DNA of 64,000 bases from Panaeolus papilionaceus (Eukaryota; Basidiomycota; Agaricomycetes; Agaricales), in the NCBI GenBank assembly GCA_015501605.1, contig JADNRZ010000007.1, positions 1,674,001-1,738,000 of the forward strand, in the 5' to 3' direction. Of the stretch, positions 45,785-57,223 are shown piece after piece; position 1 is the first letter of the stretch; every line of letters begins with the position of its first letter. The translations under genes and the position numbers were made by a program. Below the pieces are notes generated by a model. That model worked only from the letters and a program-made list of their open reading frames with translations, did not search any database and had not been told where the DNA came from.

Positions 45785-48700
45785 CTATTCAACTACATCA
45801 AGTCGTTCTAGAAGTGTAATTACAGAGTCGGGATTGACATTAACCGCCCGAGGAACATCATCATCGTCATCATTGACAGAGGTTGTCTGATGACATGAAT
45901 TACGATCGGGCATGGATTCCAGCCATGTTGCCCATGATGGTATTGGAATACCTTCTTGAGATGCTTTGTCGCGTCCCACTCGTGTTCCAAAATCAAGTTT
46001 CCCTGTGAAACCAGGGAGGAGAGCCACCTGATTCAACCACATCACAATAAGTTCGCTGATGCGGTTATGGTACTCCCATTCATGTGACAAACTACGAGCA
46101 AGCAAAGGGTTAATTATAATATTAGCACTAATCGCATGATAGAAATCAACATGGCAGTCAAGCATAAAAGTGAGGAGACGAATAATCTCCTCTTCTGCCC
46201 TTTTAATGCCAAAATGCAACATGAGGGCGTCTCGATGTGCAGGCTTGGCCCAAGGGAAAGAGTGCACGTTATTTCGAGTGTCGCATAAAAAATCGAAGTC
46301 CGCGACAGTCACGGCCTTCAACACATCAGCCCATGCAAGAGGTGCTCGTGGCGGGACAAGCTTTGCAGCTGCGTCATTGTAGTGTTTAAGTGCTGTCTTG
46401 ATTGCTTCTGAACGTGCGCGAAGAGCCTTTCCAATCTTCTCTCACATTTTGTACCCTATTGGATTTGAATCATTTGTGTCAGAATCAAATAAAATTATCT
46501 GTATTTTAATACATGGGTTGTATGAACCGACACCATTCATCCCAAGCTTGGTCAGCTCAAATAGACGCTGAACAACCAAGCGCTCTAGGTTGTCCACCAC
46601 TCGTCGATACTCCCTCTCCTTTGACAGCTTCCGTGCTTCCCAATATACCTCACTCTCTGGCGTCCATCTCTTGTCAATCCCATGCTCCTGTTCGTATAAC
46701 TGAACCTCTTCCTCCTTACCCTGATATCGGTTGAGGGTTGTGCGAGCCTTGTTATACGTTGCACGGATTTCTTTCGTCGTGTAACCATTTTGAATGATAT
46801 TGTGATCGATTGCGTCCTGTGTGGCATTTGCAGCGGCAGCATCACTCTCTTTCCTAATGCAAAAGTTCCATCAGAACAAGAGAAAATGAATGAAACCAAA
46901 GATACTCACTTTAATTCGGCACATCTTACCAATAAGTCGACATAGTCCGCAGCTACCTTCATCTCCTGTGGTTCATCCTTCAGGCCCTCTAGATACTCTC
47001 TCTCTGACTGAAGATACACATCATAATCATCAGTCGGCTGAAGCTTCAATGCCTTTTCGAGTGCCTTGAGCTTTGGTGTATCGTTTTTAATCTGGTCGAG
47101 CGCTTGGCAGTAGTTTTGGTAGATAAATTTTCCTAAAATGAAAATCAACCAACAATTGACAGGGTTATTTAAATGAAACTTACCAGATGCTGCATGCTTG
47201 TCCTAGTCATGGAAACGGTAATGTTCATCCATGTGTTGATGGTGGTGAAACAGCAATGCTAGCCGGGTAACTGAGGCCAACTCATTTGATTTTGAGAACG
47301 TTTGCTCACATTCCTCAAAATCCTCGAGGCCTACACCCTCCGTGTACATTGGGTGCCACTGGAGATGACAGGTGCGGTTGTGTGCATGTCCGTGAAAGGA
47401 TGGGACAACACCATGCAATTGAAACACAACAGTTTTCTCCCCAAGGGTGCTCTGTGAGAGGGTCTTGTAAAAGGCACACATAATGTCATACCCGAGGCAT
47501 ATGTCTGAGCTGTAAGACTCAAAAAGACAGTTGATGACAGCTAAGGGATACTTCATTCTGTGAATGTTAATTAAAAAATAGAACGAGCATATGGGGGAAT
47601 GGACGTACAACTCCCCACTACGTATCATGTCACATACCACCAGGACATGTCCATGTCGACAGACTGCAATAAAGATTCCTGCTACAGTGAAAAGCGCAAA
47701 CATCTTCTTTCGGGCCTCGGGTCCTGCATTTTTCCATCGTTCTACACATGTATTCACACATTTGGCTAATTCATCCATCTCTGCAACGTTCAGCCATGCA
47801 ACATCCTCCAATGCTGGATCGTCCGTGAAGGAGGGATCGGGGACAGGAATTGATGGTTGTTCATTTACAGGCCCTGTTGTTGGGGGAGCAGTCTCGGCAA
47901 CAATGGGAGTGCGGCCAGGAACTGGTGTGACGTTGCTCGGTGGCGCAACAGATATCTGATATTTCAGGATTCAAGTTGAGAAAGGGGTACAAATATTCAA
48001 ATAGTAAATGAACACACCTTTTTCGACACCTCGTCCTTGAATACATTCACGCCTTCAGGTGAAATCCACTGGAGCGACTTTGATTCCCGATCGTCTGCGC
48101 AAGCTGTCCCTGCACGAAATGTGCTGTCAACAAGCTTCAGGGAGTTATTTCCATCCATTGCAGCGAGAAAGCTGAACCGCAGATTGGGTTCATTGTCAGT
48201 TTTGTATAAGCAAGGGGCACAGACATTTTTCTGTGTCCACTCGGGAGAGCGCTGAAGTGCTTGATCATGAAGGTGATGTATGTGGGTCTGCATTTCAATG
48301 AAACAGTCATATGCACAGCTGAGTTGATCTGCGAGATATGGTTGAATCGGGTGCTAAATCGAAAGAATCCAGTAAGATTTACAAGATACAAAAAATATTT
48401 GAATTATGTTGATATATGTATGTACATGATGTATATGGCACAAGGCTCGTGCTAAGGCGTCTAGACTAAGGCGGGGACAGACCCTGCGCAACTGCTGATA
48501 TACCTCCAACAAGTCAAGTCCGAAAGCCAGGGATGGTTGTTCAGGCGTCGCACCAAGAAACCCTCGTAAAACAAGGGTCTCATTTGAGACGGAAATACCG
48601 TCCTTGTTCCTGAATGATAGTTTCCCGTAATCTTGTGAAAGGGTTAACCACATCAAGGGAAAGAATGAAATCAACTCACAGGAAAAGGAAATAACCTCGA

Positions 48701-49526
48701 GTTGCCATGTTTTGGGGCAATCGACTGGTGGTTCAGGTGCCGGCCCATTGGCCTTGAGGTTGAGATAGTGCTGAGCAAGAGCAGGTACCTGCTTTCGCCA
48801 TGCGTTAACTTGACACTGAACACGATCTTGATGAGTGCGAGAATCAACTCTCTTCCTAAGATTATCCATTAGCTGCGAGTGATGATTTTCATCAGTTGAT
48901 GGTCACTCACTTATATGTCATACCATTAAAAATGTCATGTAGGATTGCTTCACCACCTGCATGACTTTGAAGGAAGCCTTCTTCAATTTGAAGAGCAAAA
49001 TTCAAACACGACTTACAGGATACAAAGGCTGCAAGAGCGTCCTTCTCCTTCATTATGTCCTTTCCATTGCGATTAATGGCCTTGGAGACTGTCTTCAGAC
49101 GTCCAAAGGATGCTCCGTAGTGTATCTTGACTGACTTTGAAAGACTGGTAGACGCTTTGGGCATCTGGTAAAAGCAGGGGGTAATTGAGTGGGTGGAAAG
49201 GTAAATGGGCGAGATTTTGTTGAAATCGGAGTCCTCAATAGGGAATCAAACACGTGCCACATTTGTAGCGGGAACAGATATGTACCTGGAAACGAACCAT
49301 TCTGGCTCAATTGGGTAATAATCCATTCAACCTCCTCCGCAGGCTGCCTGAGCGATAGTGTGGGTGTTGACAGGCATTGGGTGGGAGGTTCGTCGTTTCC
49401 ATGCTCAACTTCGCTGACCTTGAAGTACCTGGTATCCTGTTCGTCAAAAGTAAATATTTGAATGTTAGAAACGAAGGCAAACATGAAATATGTTGAACAT
49501 ATGAGCAATAGTTCATGCAGGTTCAT
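45785..49526 (-). pseudogene. KDZ transposase (probable nonsense mutation)
   Basis: About ten exons on the minus strand encode the superfamily's landmarks in order. N-terminal part: AWRKQVPALAQHYLNLKANG, then NETLVLRGFLGATPEQP and CPRLSLDALARALCHIH. Catalytic region: LRFSFLAAMDGNNSLKL (acidic Asp), VCRHGHVLVVCDMIRSGEL, LGYDIMCAF, VPSFHGHAHNRTCHLQWHPM and GLEDFEECEQTFSKSN (acidic Glu). C-terminal part: KFIYQNYCQALDQIKND, LERLVVQRLFELTKL, IGKALRARSEAIKTAL, and an Asp/Val-rich end at 45,785. Immediately before K-I-G-K-A-L-R-A-R the frame reads ATG-TGA-GAG near 46,440-46,447, where an Arg would fit, so a stop (CGA to TGA) seems to interrupt it. An alternative acceptor that removes four codons is possible. 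The 5' end is uncertain. Confidence 0.85.
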
Positions 49527-49985
49527 ACCACATGCCTGTTGGAAAATGGATGTGTAGGTTACGTGTTTGGGAGTGTGTTTAGGTCCATGTTACATGTTCG
49601 TCCTGTGTCTGCATGCTGGAAGGATGTTGTTCATCACAGTGTGCGTGATAGGTATGGTGTGAGGAAGTCAAATTTGGTGTGATGAGGGGAGGGTATTGGC
49701 AACATGAGAGGGTGCTTGAACTGTGTTGAATGACATTTGAGGCCGTGTTGGCTAAGGCTGATAGACATTGTACATGAGCCAGATTCTGGGTATATGGTGG
49801 TCAATGGTAATGATGGCAGATGGCGCGGAATGCAGGCAGGGAGGCGGGGCGGGGGAGGAGGGACAGTACGTTTCCACTCAAACAGCTTGTGAGTAACTAA
49901 CTATACAGTTCCCGGAGAAACCTGAGATCCTGAGGGCTGGCAGTGGTATACTTATGAGCATTGATGAGGGGAAATGAAAGGGAGT
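49527..49985. other. KDZ right subterminal region
   Basis: Non-coding DNA between the 5' end of the transposase gene and the right inverted repeat. Probably contains the transposase promoter. G-rich stretch near 49,838-49,862. Confidence 0.45.
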
Positions 49986-50114
49986 ATATAAGTGAAACGA
50001 TATTGGAGTATATCTCCAGGAGCTAAGAAATCAGACGAATCCTAGTCGATTTGACACCGAGGAGTGATCGGGTCCTGCCTGTCAATTGACTGGATAAGGT
50101 GGGAACCTTAGGTG
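49986..50114 (-). repeat. KDZ terminal inverted repeat, right
   Basis: 129 bases, reverse complement of the left repeat with about two differences; it ends ...GGGAACCTTAGGTG. Confidence 0.9.
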
Positions 50115-50352
50115 CAACTGGTCAATGCCTAGTAAGGTTCCAAACATGTTCAGAGACTCAGTATCAGATGATTGTGCCGCAGTGACGCTCGCTTTCATTG
50201 ACAAGTGAACAGTGCCCTGTCAACCCCCTCAGCCTGAGCAGTCATGTTGATCTGACTCGCTGAGCATACTTGGACAATGAAAATGGAGAAGATGAGCGAA
50301 GTGAATCGTTTCCTGTTTTGATATCGCAAATGGACTCTTAGATGTGCTTATA
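50115..50352 (+). pseudogene. Seven-TM membrane protein, copy 9, 3' portion
   Basis: Resumes after the transposon with the second CAACTGGT (50,115-50,122) and the tail exon (NWSMPSKVPNMFRDSVSDD-like), but with in-frame stops and indels, for example TGA near 50,205. It ends around the usual S-Q-x-W-L position. This decayed tail confirms that the element sits in an already dead copy or that the copy decayed afterwards. Confidence 0.65.
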
Positions 50353-52120
50353 AATACCTACTCTTTTTCATTTGGTATTCAAGTTATATATTAATAGGTC
50401 AACCCAGGACAATGTTTTGGGTGTCAAGTCTAGTACTTACTACCGTCATTGTTAATTTGCTCTCGCTTTGCACCTGCTTTCCAAGTAGGTTCTTCTGTAT
50501 CATCCATGCATACCTCGTTCAGTTTTTTATTTGACCTCCTTCGCACCTTCAATGACCCTCGACATTCGAACGCCACAAGGAGCCACCGTGTATGCCATGC
50601 CCTCAGCATCGCACCTACCTTCGCAACCACAAACAGAGAAATCGTCTGGCAGCATCGATTCCATTGTGTCTCGTACTTAACAGCTACCTTCAGCCCCCTC
50701 TTGAAGCATCTTGCCATTGACATCCTGTAGGGCAGTCTCGCATCGACACCCCAGAGAGGTGCAGATATGCAGCCTCTTCTCCCTATTGAGCTCTAGCTAC
50801 AAGACTGCCTGACAATAGAGTATAAATCAGTAGACAAGGTCACTGTTACTGCTTTTTGGATCAAGTTAGGTCCTATTCACAGCAGGGACCTTGGTGAAGG
50901 TGTAACTGGAGGATGAGATGGTGGGATGGAAAAGGAGAGTGAGAGGTGAACTGAGACGGAGACAAAAGACGAACACGATGAAAATAACAAGGATAAACGC
51001 TAATGCTACTGAACTACACACAGACACCGGACGATGATGGACGATGAATACGAGCACAAAATATGAAGAGTTGAGGTGGAAAAGGGGGTTTCGTTTTTCT
51101 TGTAAACTACATATATGATATATGTAAAGCTACGGAAAATCATAAAAATCAAAAGAAACTATTTGAATCTTCGGAAACCAAGAGGGCGCAACGCATGAAC
51201 GAAGCGCTGATGCAAATAGGAATAAACGGCAAAATAGGAGAAAATTGAAAATAAAATAGGGGCTTACAGTACTGAAGCGGTACTCATCAATGTGCGTGTG
51301 TTGAACCTACCCATTCGTCGCTACTATGTGTATACAATGTATTTCTGCTCGTAGAATTGCAGGAGTCTCGTTCATTGAAGGTAATTGGAATCAAGCACGG
51401 CTAACAAAGCGGCTGGTATGATATGAATAATGAGACGCAATGTATTCGTCGTCGCTTACCCACCGCTTCGTGTGGGTGTTCTGCCAGATCGTATTGTGTT
51501 CGTGCTCGTAGTGTCAAATCTTGCACATGAGTCAGGGGAAATTTCATGGCCATAGAAATAGACCAGGAGGAGGGAGCTGAGGATCCGGTGGATTCATGTC
51601 GTCGTGCATGGCTCCGTGCCTTGATGGACAAAGCGATCATATGAGAGTATTATGACTTACAAGTGAGGGCCTGTGTTTGGCTAATGTGGGCGTGGGGAGA
51701 GGGGGAATTGGATTGGTATGAAGTTCGAGTATCGAATATATATATGAGGTTTAACCTGGACCTGAACTTCAAATTAAATTTAAGAACACTTGCATCAGGA
51801 AAAACCCAAATTACTTATATATTCAAATAAGTTTAAATAAGTTGAAACAAGTTTGACGCCAACTTCTTTCGACTTATTCTTCACTGTTTAACATTTATCT
51901 GTACTTATTCATACTTTTGCTGTCTGGTGAGTATAGCCTCCATAAATAACAAATTTATTTCAACTTAATGAATGTGTGATAAGTATAAAAAAAGGCTGGA
52001 TAAGTGAGCAGATGACGAGTGTGCACTTAATTGTTAATGAACAAGTGAAATTCCGGCCTCAATCAAGTATGCTCATAATAAAAAGTGATATCACATTAAA
52101 ATAAATCTATTACAACCAGT
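50353..52120. other. Remnants of repeat blocks
   Basis: 50,400-50,760 matches the spacer after seven-TM genes. 51,360-51,780 is an inverted copy of the block at 35.06-35.4 kb (TCATGGCCATAGAAATAGAC, CCACCGCTTCGTGTGGGTG). 50,860-51,300 and 51,790-52,120 are A-rich with no recognisable gene. Confidence 0.45.
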
Positions 52121-52868
52121 TTACTCATGTGGAAGAATGATACCAGCGGCTACTGCCTTCAAGTGCTCGTAGCAGTGTCGCTTATGCATCAAGCACACCT
52201 CCAAACACAAAATCTCCCTCCCAACTTGCTGTGCCTGTATCATCACATCGCTTTGGGAGCGAACTTGAATGCATGGTTGGGCGAGGAAAGGCGGATCTTG
52301 TGCAACAGTGTTATTACTCACTGGCGCTTGGATAGTGTCACCAGCAGCATCAACCCGTTTTCTGTGCATCGTTGCCATACCTTCACTGTGGCCCATGTGA
52401 GTGGATTCCTGTTGGGAGTAGGTGCATTAGATATTAATAGGACTCAATCGTAGAGTATACTTACAAGTATGCCTTCCACACAACAGCACACTGGGTTGGG
52501 GTTGGTCCTGGGTGGAGTGAACATCACTTGTACCTTTTCAGGTGGTGGCCCAGGAAGCCATACCCCCCTGACTGTGTCGTACTCAGCCCCCAAGTCCGAC
52601 TCTGTCTCTGAGCCGTTGTTGGCGCGCTCTGGATTAACCTTCATCTACAGAAGGAGGAACATGATAGCAGTACGAGGTGGTCAGGCTGATGACAAAACAG
52701 CAGCGGAAAGGATGACAATATACCCACATTTAAAGTAGAACCAGCTGGTAACGATGACTTGGATGTGATTCTGGAGATCTTGTTGGGAGGTTGTGTCTGT
52801 AACGCGGATTTTTTGGAGTTCATGATTTCAAAAGAGGGAGTGGGTGAGTTGTCTGAGGAAGTGAGCAT
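52121..52868 (-). CDS. Unrecognised small protein, divergent pair member 1
   Basis: Three probable exons on the minus strand. The first encodes MLTSSDNSPTPSFEIMNSKK and SRITSKSSLPAGST. The second is MKVNPERANNGSETESDLG with RGVWLPGPPPEKVQVMFTPP. The third ends HCYEHLKAVAAGIILPHE and includes VDAAGDTIQAPVSNNTVAQD. The polar, Ser/Pro-rich start with a later more ordered part suggests a small intracellular regulatory or nuclear protein, but I recognise no family. It is divergent from the gene at 53,088, with about 220 bp between the starts. Splice sites inferred from frame only. Confidence 0.45.
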
Positions 52869-53048
52869 GATGTAAAGAGAGGGCAGGTGAGTCGTCCGAT
52901 GGTGCTGATTATCAGCACTTTCAAGTATGGAGCACGGGTAAGCCCAGCCAGCAGTGCGCTCCTAATCCAAGAGTCGGTAAGCATTGAATATCGGTTACCT
53001 GACATCTTGGCACGGCTTCACATGGAATGAAGAGACTCACCTCACTTC

Positions 53049-53056
53049 TTATAAAG
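53049..53056 (+). promoter_or_regulatory. TATA-like box of the 53.1-kb gene
   Basis: TTATAAAG lies 32-39 bases before the ATG at 53,088, within the short shared intergenic region of the divergent pair. Confidence 0.4.
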
Positions 53057-53087
53057 TTGGCTCCTGGACAATCATTCCATCCCAACG

Positions 53088-53895
53088 ATGGACAACGGCA
53101 AGCATACTGTGACAGGCCTTCCACCCACTCCGGGGGATTCTCCTACAAAAAGGTATGTCAAATAGCTTCCACTATGACAGTGTGAACAGTGGAATTTACT
53201 CACCTGATAATAACAGTCCACCAGCGCACACCAACAATTGGGCTCATTCCCCATACTTCTCTGAAGATGAAGAGTCCAGCGTAACAGACATGAAAGAGAT
53301 ACAGGTGAGTAATTGTAATTTTAAACAGTCAAACAGTGCTGATACCTTGGTATTATAGTGAGACCCCTCCCCATTTGAGAGCCCACATTCCCCCTTGACT
53401 CGATTTCGCATGCATCCTAGACCTGGCATTCCTGTTAGCTATGCTGACGAGTTGGAGGGGTCTGACAAAGAGAACATACCCCTCATGGACCGACTTTGCT
53501 ATCAGTTCAGTCACACCCCTCCTCGACAAAGGAGTTCTGGCACACATTATAACCCACAAAGCCCGCCTACAACCACATCTGCTTGGGAGAGGGTTACTGG
53601 GTTGGAACGCCACATCTTGCAGTTGGTCCATGTTGCGAAGGACGAGAGGGCTGCCGAGATCCAAGAGGAGTTGTACCAGGAGCGTCACAGAAATGACACG
53701 TTGCACGGGCGGATGCGGGTTTTTGAGTTGGACAACGAGCGGTTTCGACAGAAGTATAAGGAGCAGCAACGAGAGCTGAGGCGATTGAAGGCTCACCTCT
53801 CTTGGACCAAAACACAGAAAAAGGTTCTAATCAAGGACCTTGAACGTTGTGAGGCAGAGTTAGCTAGGGTTCAAACTAGAGTTAGTCGAAAATGA
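53088..53895 (+). CDS. Unrecognised coiled-coil protein, divergent pair member 2
   Basis: Exon 1 (53,088-53,152) encodes MDNGKHTVTGLPPTPGDSPT. Exon 2 starts at 53,181 (VNSGIYSPDNNSPP, DEESSVTDMKEIQ). The last exon, from about 53,380 to 53,895, continues HSPLTRFRMHPRPGIPVSYA, DELEGSDKENIPLMDRL, then a long heptad-bearing helix: VTGLERHILQLVHVAKDERA, RVFELDNERFRQKYKEQQRE, LRRLKAHLSW, LIKDLERCEAELARVQTRV. The exon 2/3 junction has two possible acceptors. The SDKEN motif is KEN-box-like. It probably forms a dimeric coiled coil; function unknown. Confidence 0.55.
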
Positions 53896-55121
53896 CTCAC
53901 TGGTTTAGAGTTCATGCTGCTAGTGTACAAGATGATGAGTAGACATCTATTTTCAATAGGAATGTATTGATTCAAGTTAAATGTATGGGCAGTGATGGAG
54001 GAGTGAATGAAAGTTAGTCACGTCGTAACAGTACATGTTCAACCTCCAACACTCACATTCGCGTGACTCAGAGATGATTCCCATGACATCTAATAATAAA
54101 CAAAATAGGGGGGCTCCTTGAACTCGTACCACCACCATGGTCAGTTTTCCCACGCTAAATGCTGGGTCAAGGAGTGCGACCAAAACACACTCATTTGTGC
54201 AGAACGCACCATGCTTTAGGAATGAGAGGTTGTAGGCAAGAGACAGCCCCCCCCTAAAATAAAAATAAAAATAAAAAAAGCACTTGAGAGCCGAATGCAA
54301 AACAAATTAAATATACAAGCCTCACGACCAGTTCCCTAAAAACAGACCCAAAATCAAATAACCTAAAAAAACCCTACAAAACAAGTAAACACCAAAAGAC
54401 CTACAGACGACAGAAAAGACATCCCTAAAAACAGAATGAAAATGTCCCAAATGGACCCAAGACACATGAGTATAAAAAGAAAATAGGAAACAACCAAAAG
54501 AACGCAAGACACAAAGCGAGACAGCCTCGAGATGAACCAAAAACCTTCTCTCAACAACCCCCAAGAAACAAGGCCGGAAACAATCGGAAACTACGACCAT
54601 CCTGAACCGCTGAACCAACCCATGGGGCCACTCCTAGACAAATGACGACCAGGAAAACGTAAATAAAGGCCCAGACTAACAGGGCGGAAATTAGAAAGAG
54701 ACACTGAACACCACCGGAAAAACGAACAAGAACGACGCGAAACCCCATAGGGGAGCAAAACAAGAATAAATGAATACCCATCAACGACAAAATACCAAAG
54801 CAGCAATACTGCGAGTCCCTGCAAATGTACATCAAATAATAAAACCAAAACACACTGCTGTAAATGTCCCCAAAAGACAACTGCGAAACTGATAAACCCG
54901 CAAAGCATCCCCGACAGGACGGCCCTGTACAAAATTCCCAAAATCAGCCCAGAAGAGACAAAGAATAAAGAACAGCACCAAAAACTAACCGTTAACACCG
55001 TCACAAGAAATAACTCCCAACCAATGAAACCCAAACGGAAGAACCTAAACCCGAAACAAACCTCCTGGCCACATAAAAACCTACAAAGCAAGAGAAGGAC
55101 CACCAACCGCTCCCCAAACCA
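53896..55121. other. Gene-free region, second half strongly A+C-rich
   Basis: 53,896-54,250 holds nothing recognisable. From about 54,250, after CCCCCCCC-TAAAATAAAAATAAAAATAAAAAAAG, the plus strand becomes strikingly rich in A and C and poor in G and T as far as 57,230. It is probably the 5' untranslated part of the retroelement whose ORF1 follows. Confidence 0.5.
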
Positions 55122-57223
55122 TTGCTCCCTGCCATAAGCCCAAGCATGCAACCTGACAACACCCCCAACTTGGTGCCACCAGCCAGCCTTAATGATACCC
55201 TCACTCCCCAGGATAACACTACAACCAATAACCTCCCTGAAAATCCCAGTAATGCTGACCCCAACATCAACCAAACAACCGAGCCTCCTCCACCCCAACC
55301 AACCACCAAACTCATCAATACAGGCGCCCACCGCACCATATCTGCGAACCACCAAACGAGCAAGGAACGCTCGCAGCCATATCCTGTCCCCAACAAAGGC
55401 GACCAAAACCCTGATGATAACCACCCAGCCCTCCCACCTTCCAAACAAATGAAGAAAAGGGATCATAACAAGACTGCGCGCAGGACCAGCTCCCGTAACA
55501 CTCCTGACCCCACGCACACAGACTCAGACTCCCAACCCCAATACAACCCAAATGACCTCCCAATGGCCGACCCAGAACCTGCCGAAGAGAGATTTGTCCC
55601 GAACAGCGGAGGGTACACGCTGGAGGAACACTACCAGCCAGGCGCCGATTTCGAGAGGTACCCAAACGAGAAAAACTGGCCCTCTAGTGGAGAGGAAAGC
55701 AACCCGGAACACAGAAACCACCCCCCTGTACCACTACCCCCATATACATCAAGCTTCCGTTTCAAATCACCCAGAACCCCCCAGAGAAACCCACACAGAG
55801 CAGACAAACAAGCAGACTCGACACAAGAGGGTATGTCAATCTCCCCAACCCCCACCCGGAAAGGAGTACGGGCTACACACACGCCAGGAGTCATCCCAAA
55901 CGTAGCACAAGGTTCCAGGTCAAATGCCACAATCGTTGAGCCTACAGACAAAAGTACCACAGAACCTAAGGGTAAACCAGTAAGCAAAACTCCCAACGCC
56001 CAACCTAAAACCACATACCTGACCAAGTAACACCCCCACAGACGAACACCAGCCGTTTCCCCACCTTGAAACCCTACATAGAAAACACCACAAGCCGCTC
56101 ACAAGCAACCACCCTCAACCCCTTCCTAGAGCTGCCAAACATCATCCCCACCGTCCACCTTGACAACCAATTCATGTACATGGCAGTACACGAGCAATCC
56201 CTCGAGGAATGGCGCAACACTACCGGTCCCGGAGTCCTAGCGCTACTCTACAGAGCAAAGCCACAGAAGAATGGCTACAACATGACAAGGGCCATACAGG
56301 ACACCCTAGCCCTAGACCTCCTGGGTGAAGACGTCAAAGCCAGCCCATGCCAACCAGAGCCTGTTGCGCGGAATGTCTGATTCCTCCCTGCATACCCATT
56401 TCTCATCACAGACCTAACCCAGGAACAGGAGGACCTCCTCCTCCAAATCCACCTCCGTGCTACCACAAGCCACGCCATCTTCTACTACCCTGTCAAACTC
56501 CCCATCAGCAAACACATACTCTGCATCCAGCACTACAACGCCAACCCCGATGAGAAAGGTTGCATAAAAGTTGCTGACATGGTCAAGTACAGCATCTGCA
56601 AGAAGAAGGGGAACCCCGAGAAATTTATAGCGACCATCAAGAATATGAACCCTGAACACCTCACCCCCGAAGCGACAGCCAAACACGACCTCATCGACAG
56701 GTGCACCATGGTGGTTGACTCCATCCAAGTCAAAGGTTTCATGCTTGGAGGACAGGAAGACCAAGACAAGAACACCAGTTTCCATAATAACCGATCAGGG
56801 CGCCCCATCTTCACAGTGTATATCGACTCGCCCACAACAGACCACGACGACCATGACAAACTGGTCGAACTCTTGAGATCCATCCACTACGGCGACATCA
56901 CAAGCAATGCAGAAGTCGTGACTGCCTTCAACTGCAGCGGCTGCAAAGGGACCGACCATGTGACAGTCCACTGCCCCTTCCGCAACATCCTTGGATGGCC
57001 AAGCCACTCCCTTGAGAAATCCCATCCCGCCCCATCTAATAAACCCTTGCACCACCCCTCCAACCACTTCCTTCACGAAACCCCCACCCCCCAATCATCC
57101 AGCCTCCATCAAACCCAACCACCTGCATCACCATGCAACGCAGCTTTTGAAAAAGCATACTCTATCTACGCACAACGCGGCAAGGGCCTGAAGGGGAAAG
57201 GGCGTGCCAACTTCAATGCATAA
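55122..57223 (+). pseudogene. Retrotransposon ORF1/gag-like protein, decayed
   Basis: A long Asn/Pro/Thr-rich, disordered N-terminal frame (55,122-56,030) is followed in another frame (from 56,066) by an ordered part. That part has NPFLELPNIIPTVHLDNQFM and MYMAVHEQSLEEWRNTTGPG; it is interrupted by TGA at 56,378-56,380, then continues FLPAYPFLITDLTQEQEDLL and VQVKGF-like sequence. It ends in a CCHC knuckle (CSGCKGTDHVTVHC, C-x2-C-x4-H-x4-C) and a Lys/Gly-rich end. This order is typical of the ORF1 proteins of Agaricomycete retroelements, RNA-binding partners of a reverse transcriptase. A frameshift and a stop make it a pseudogene. No endonuclease, reverse transcriptase or LTR was found nearby. 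Confidence 0.6.

Larger units (their letters stand above)
40617..50114 (-). mobile_element. KDZ (Kyakuja-Dileera-Zisupton) DNA transposon
   Basis: 9,498-bp element with 129-bp terminal inverted repeats starting CACCTAAGGTTCCCACC and an exact 8-bp target-site duplication, as expected for this superfamily. It encodes, all on the minus strand, a KDZ transposase (45.8-49.5 kb) and two accessory genes (43.5-44.9 and 41.8-43.2 kb). The inverted repeats differ at only two or so positions by eye, so the element is young. It lies within the tail exon of seven-TM copy 9. The transposase carries a probable nonsense codon, so present activity is doubtful. Confidence 0.9.

Noticed and set aside
54591..55517. 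308-residue open frame on the minus strand
   Set aside because: It lies opposite the A+C-rich strand, where stop codons are scarce by composition. It is Trp/Val/Phe/Gly/Leu-rich with no family pattern and overlaps the ORF1-like gene.
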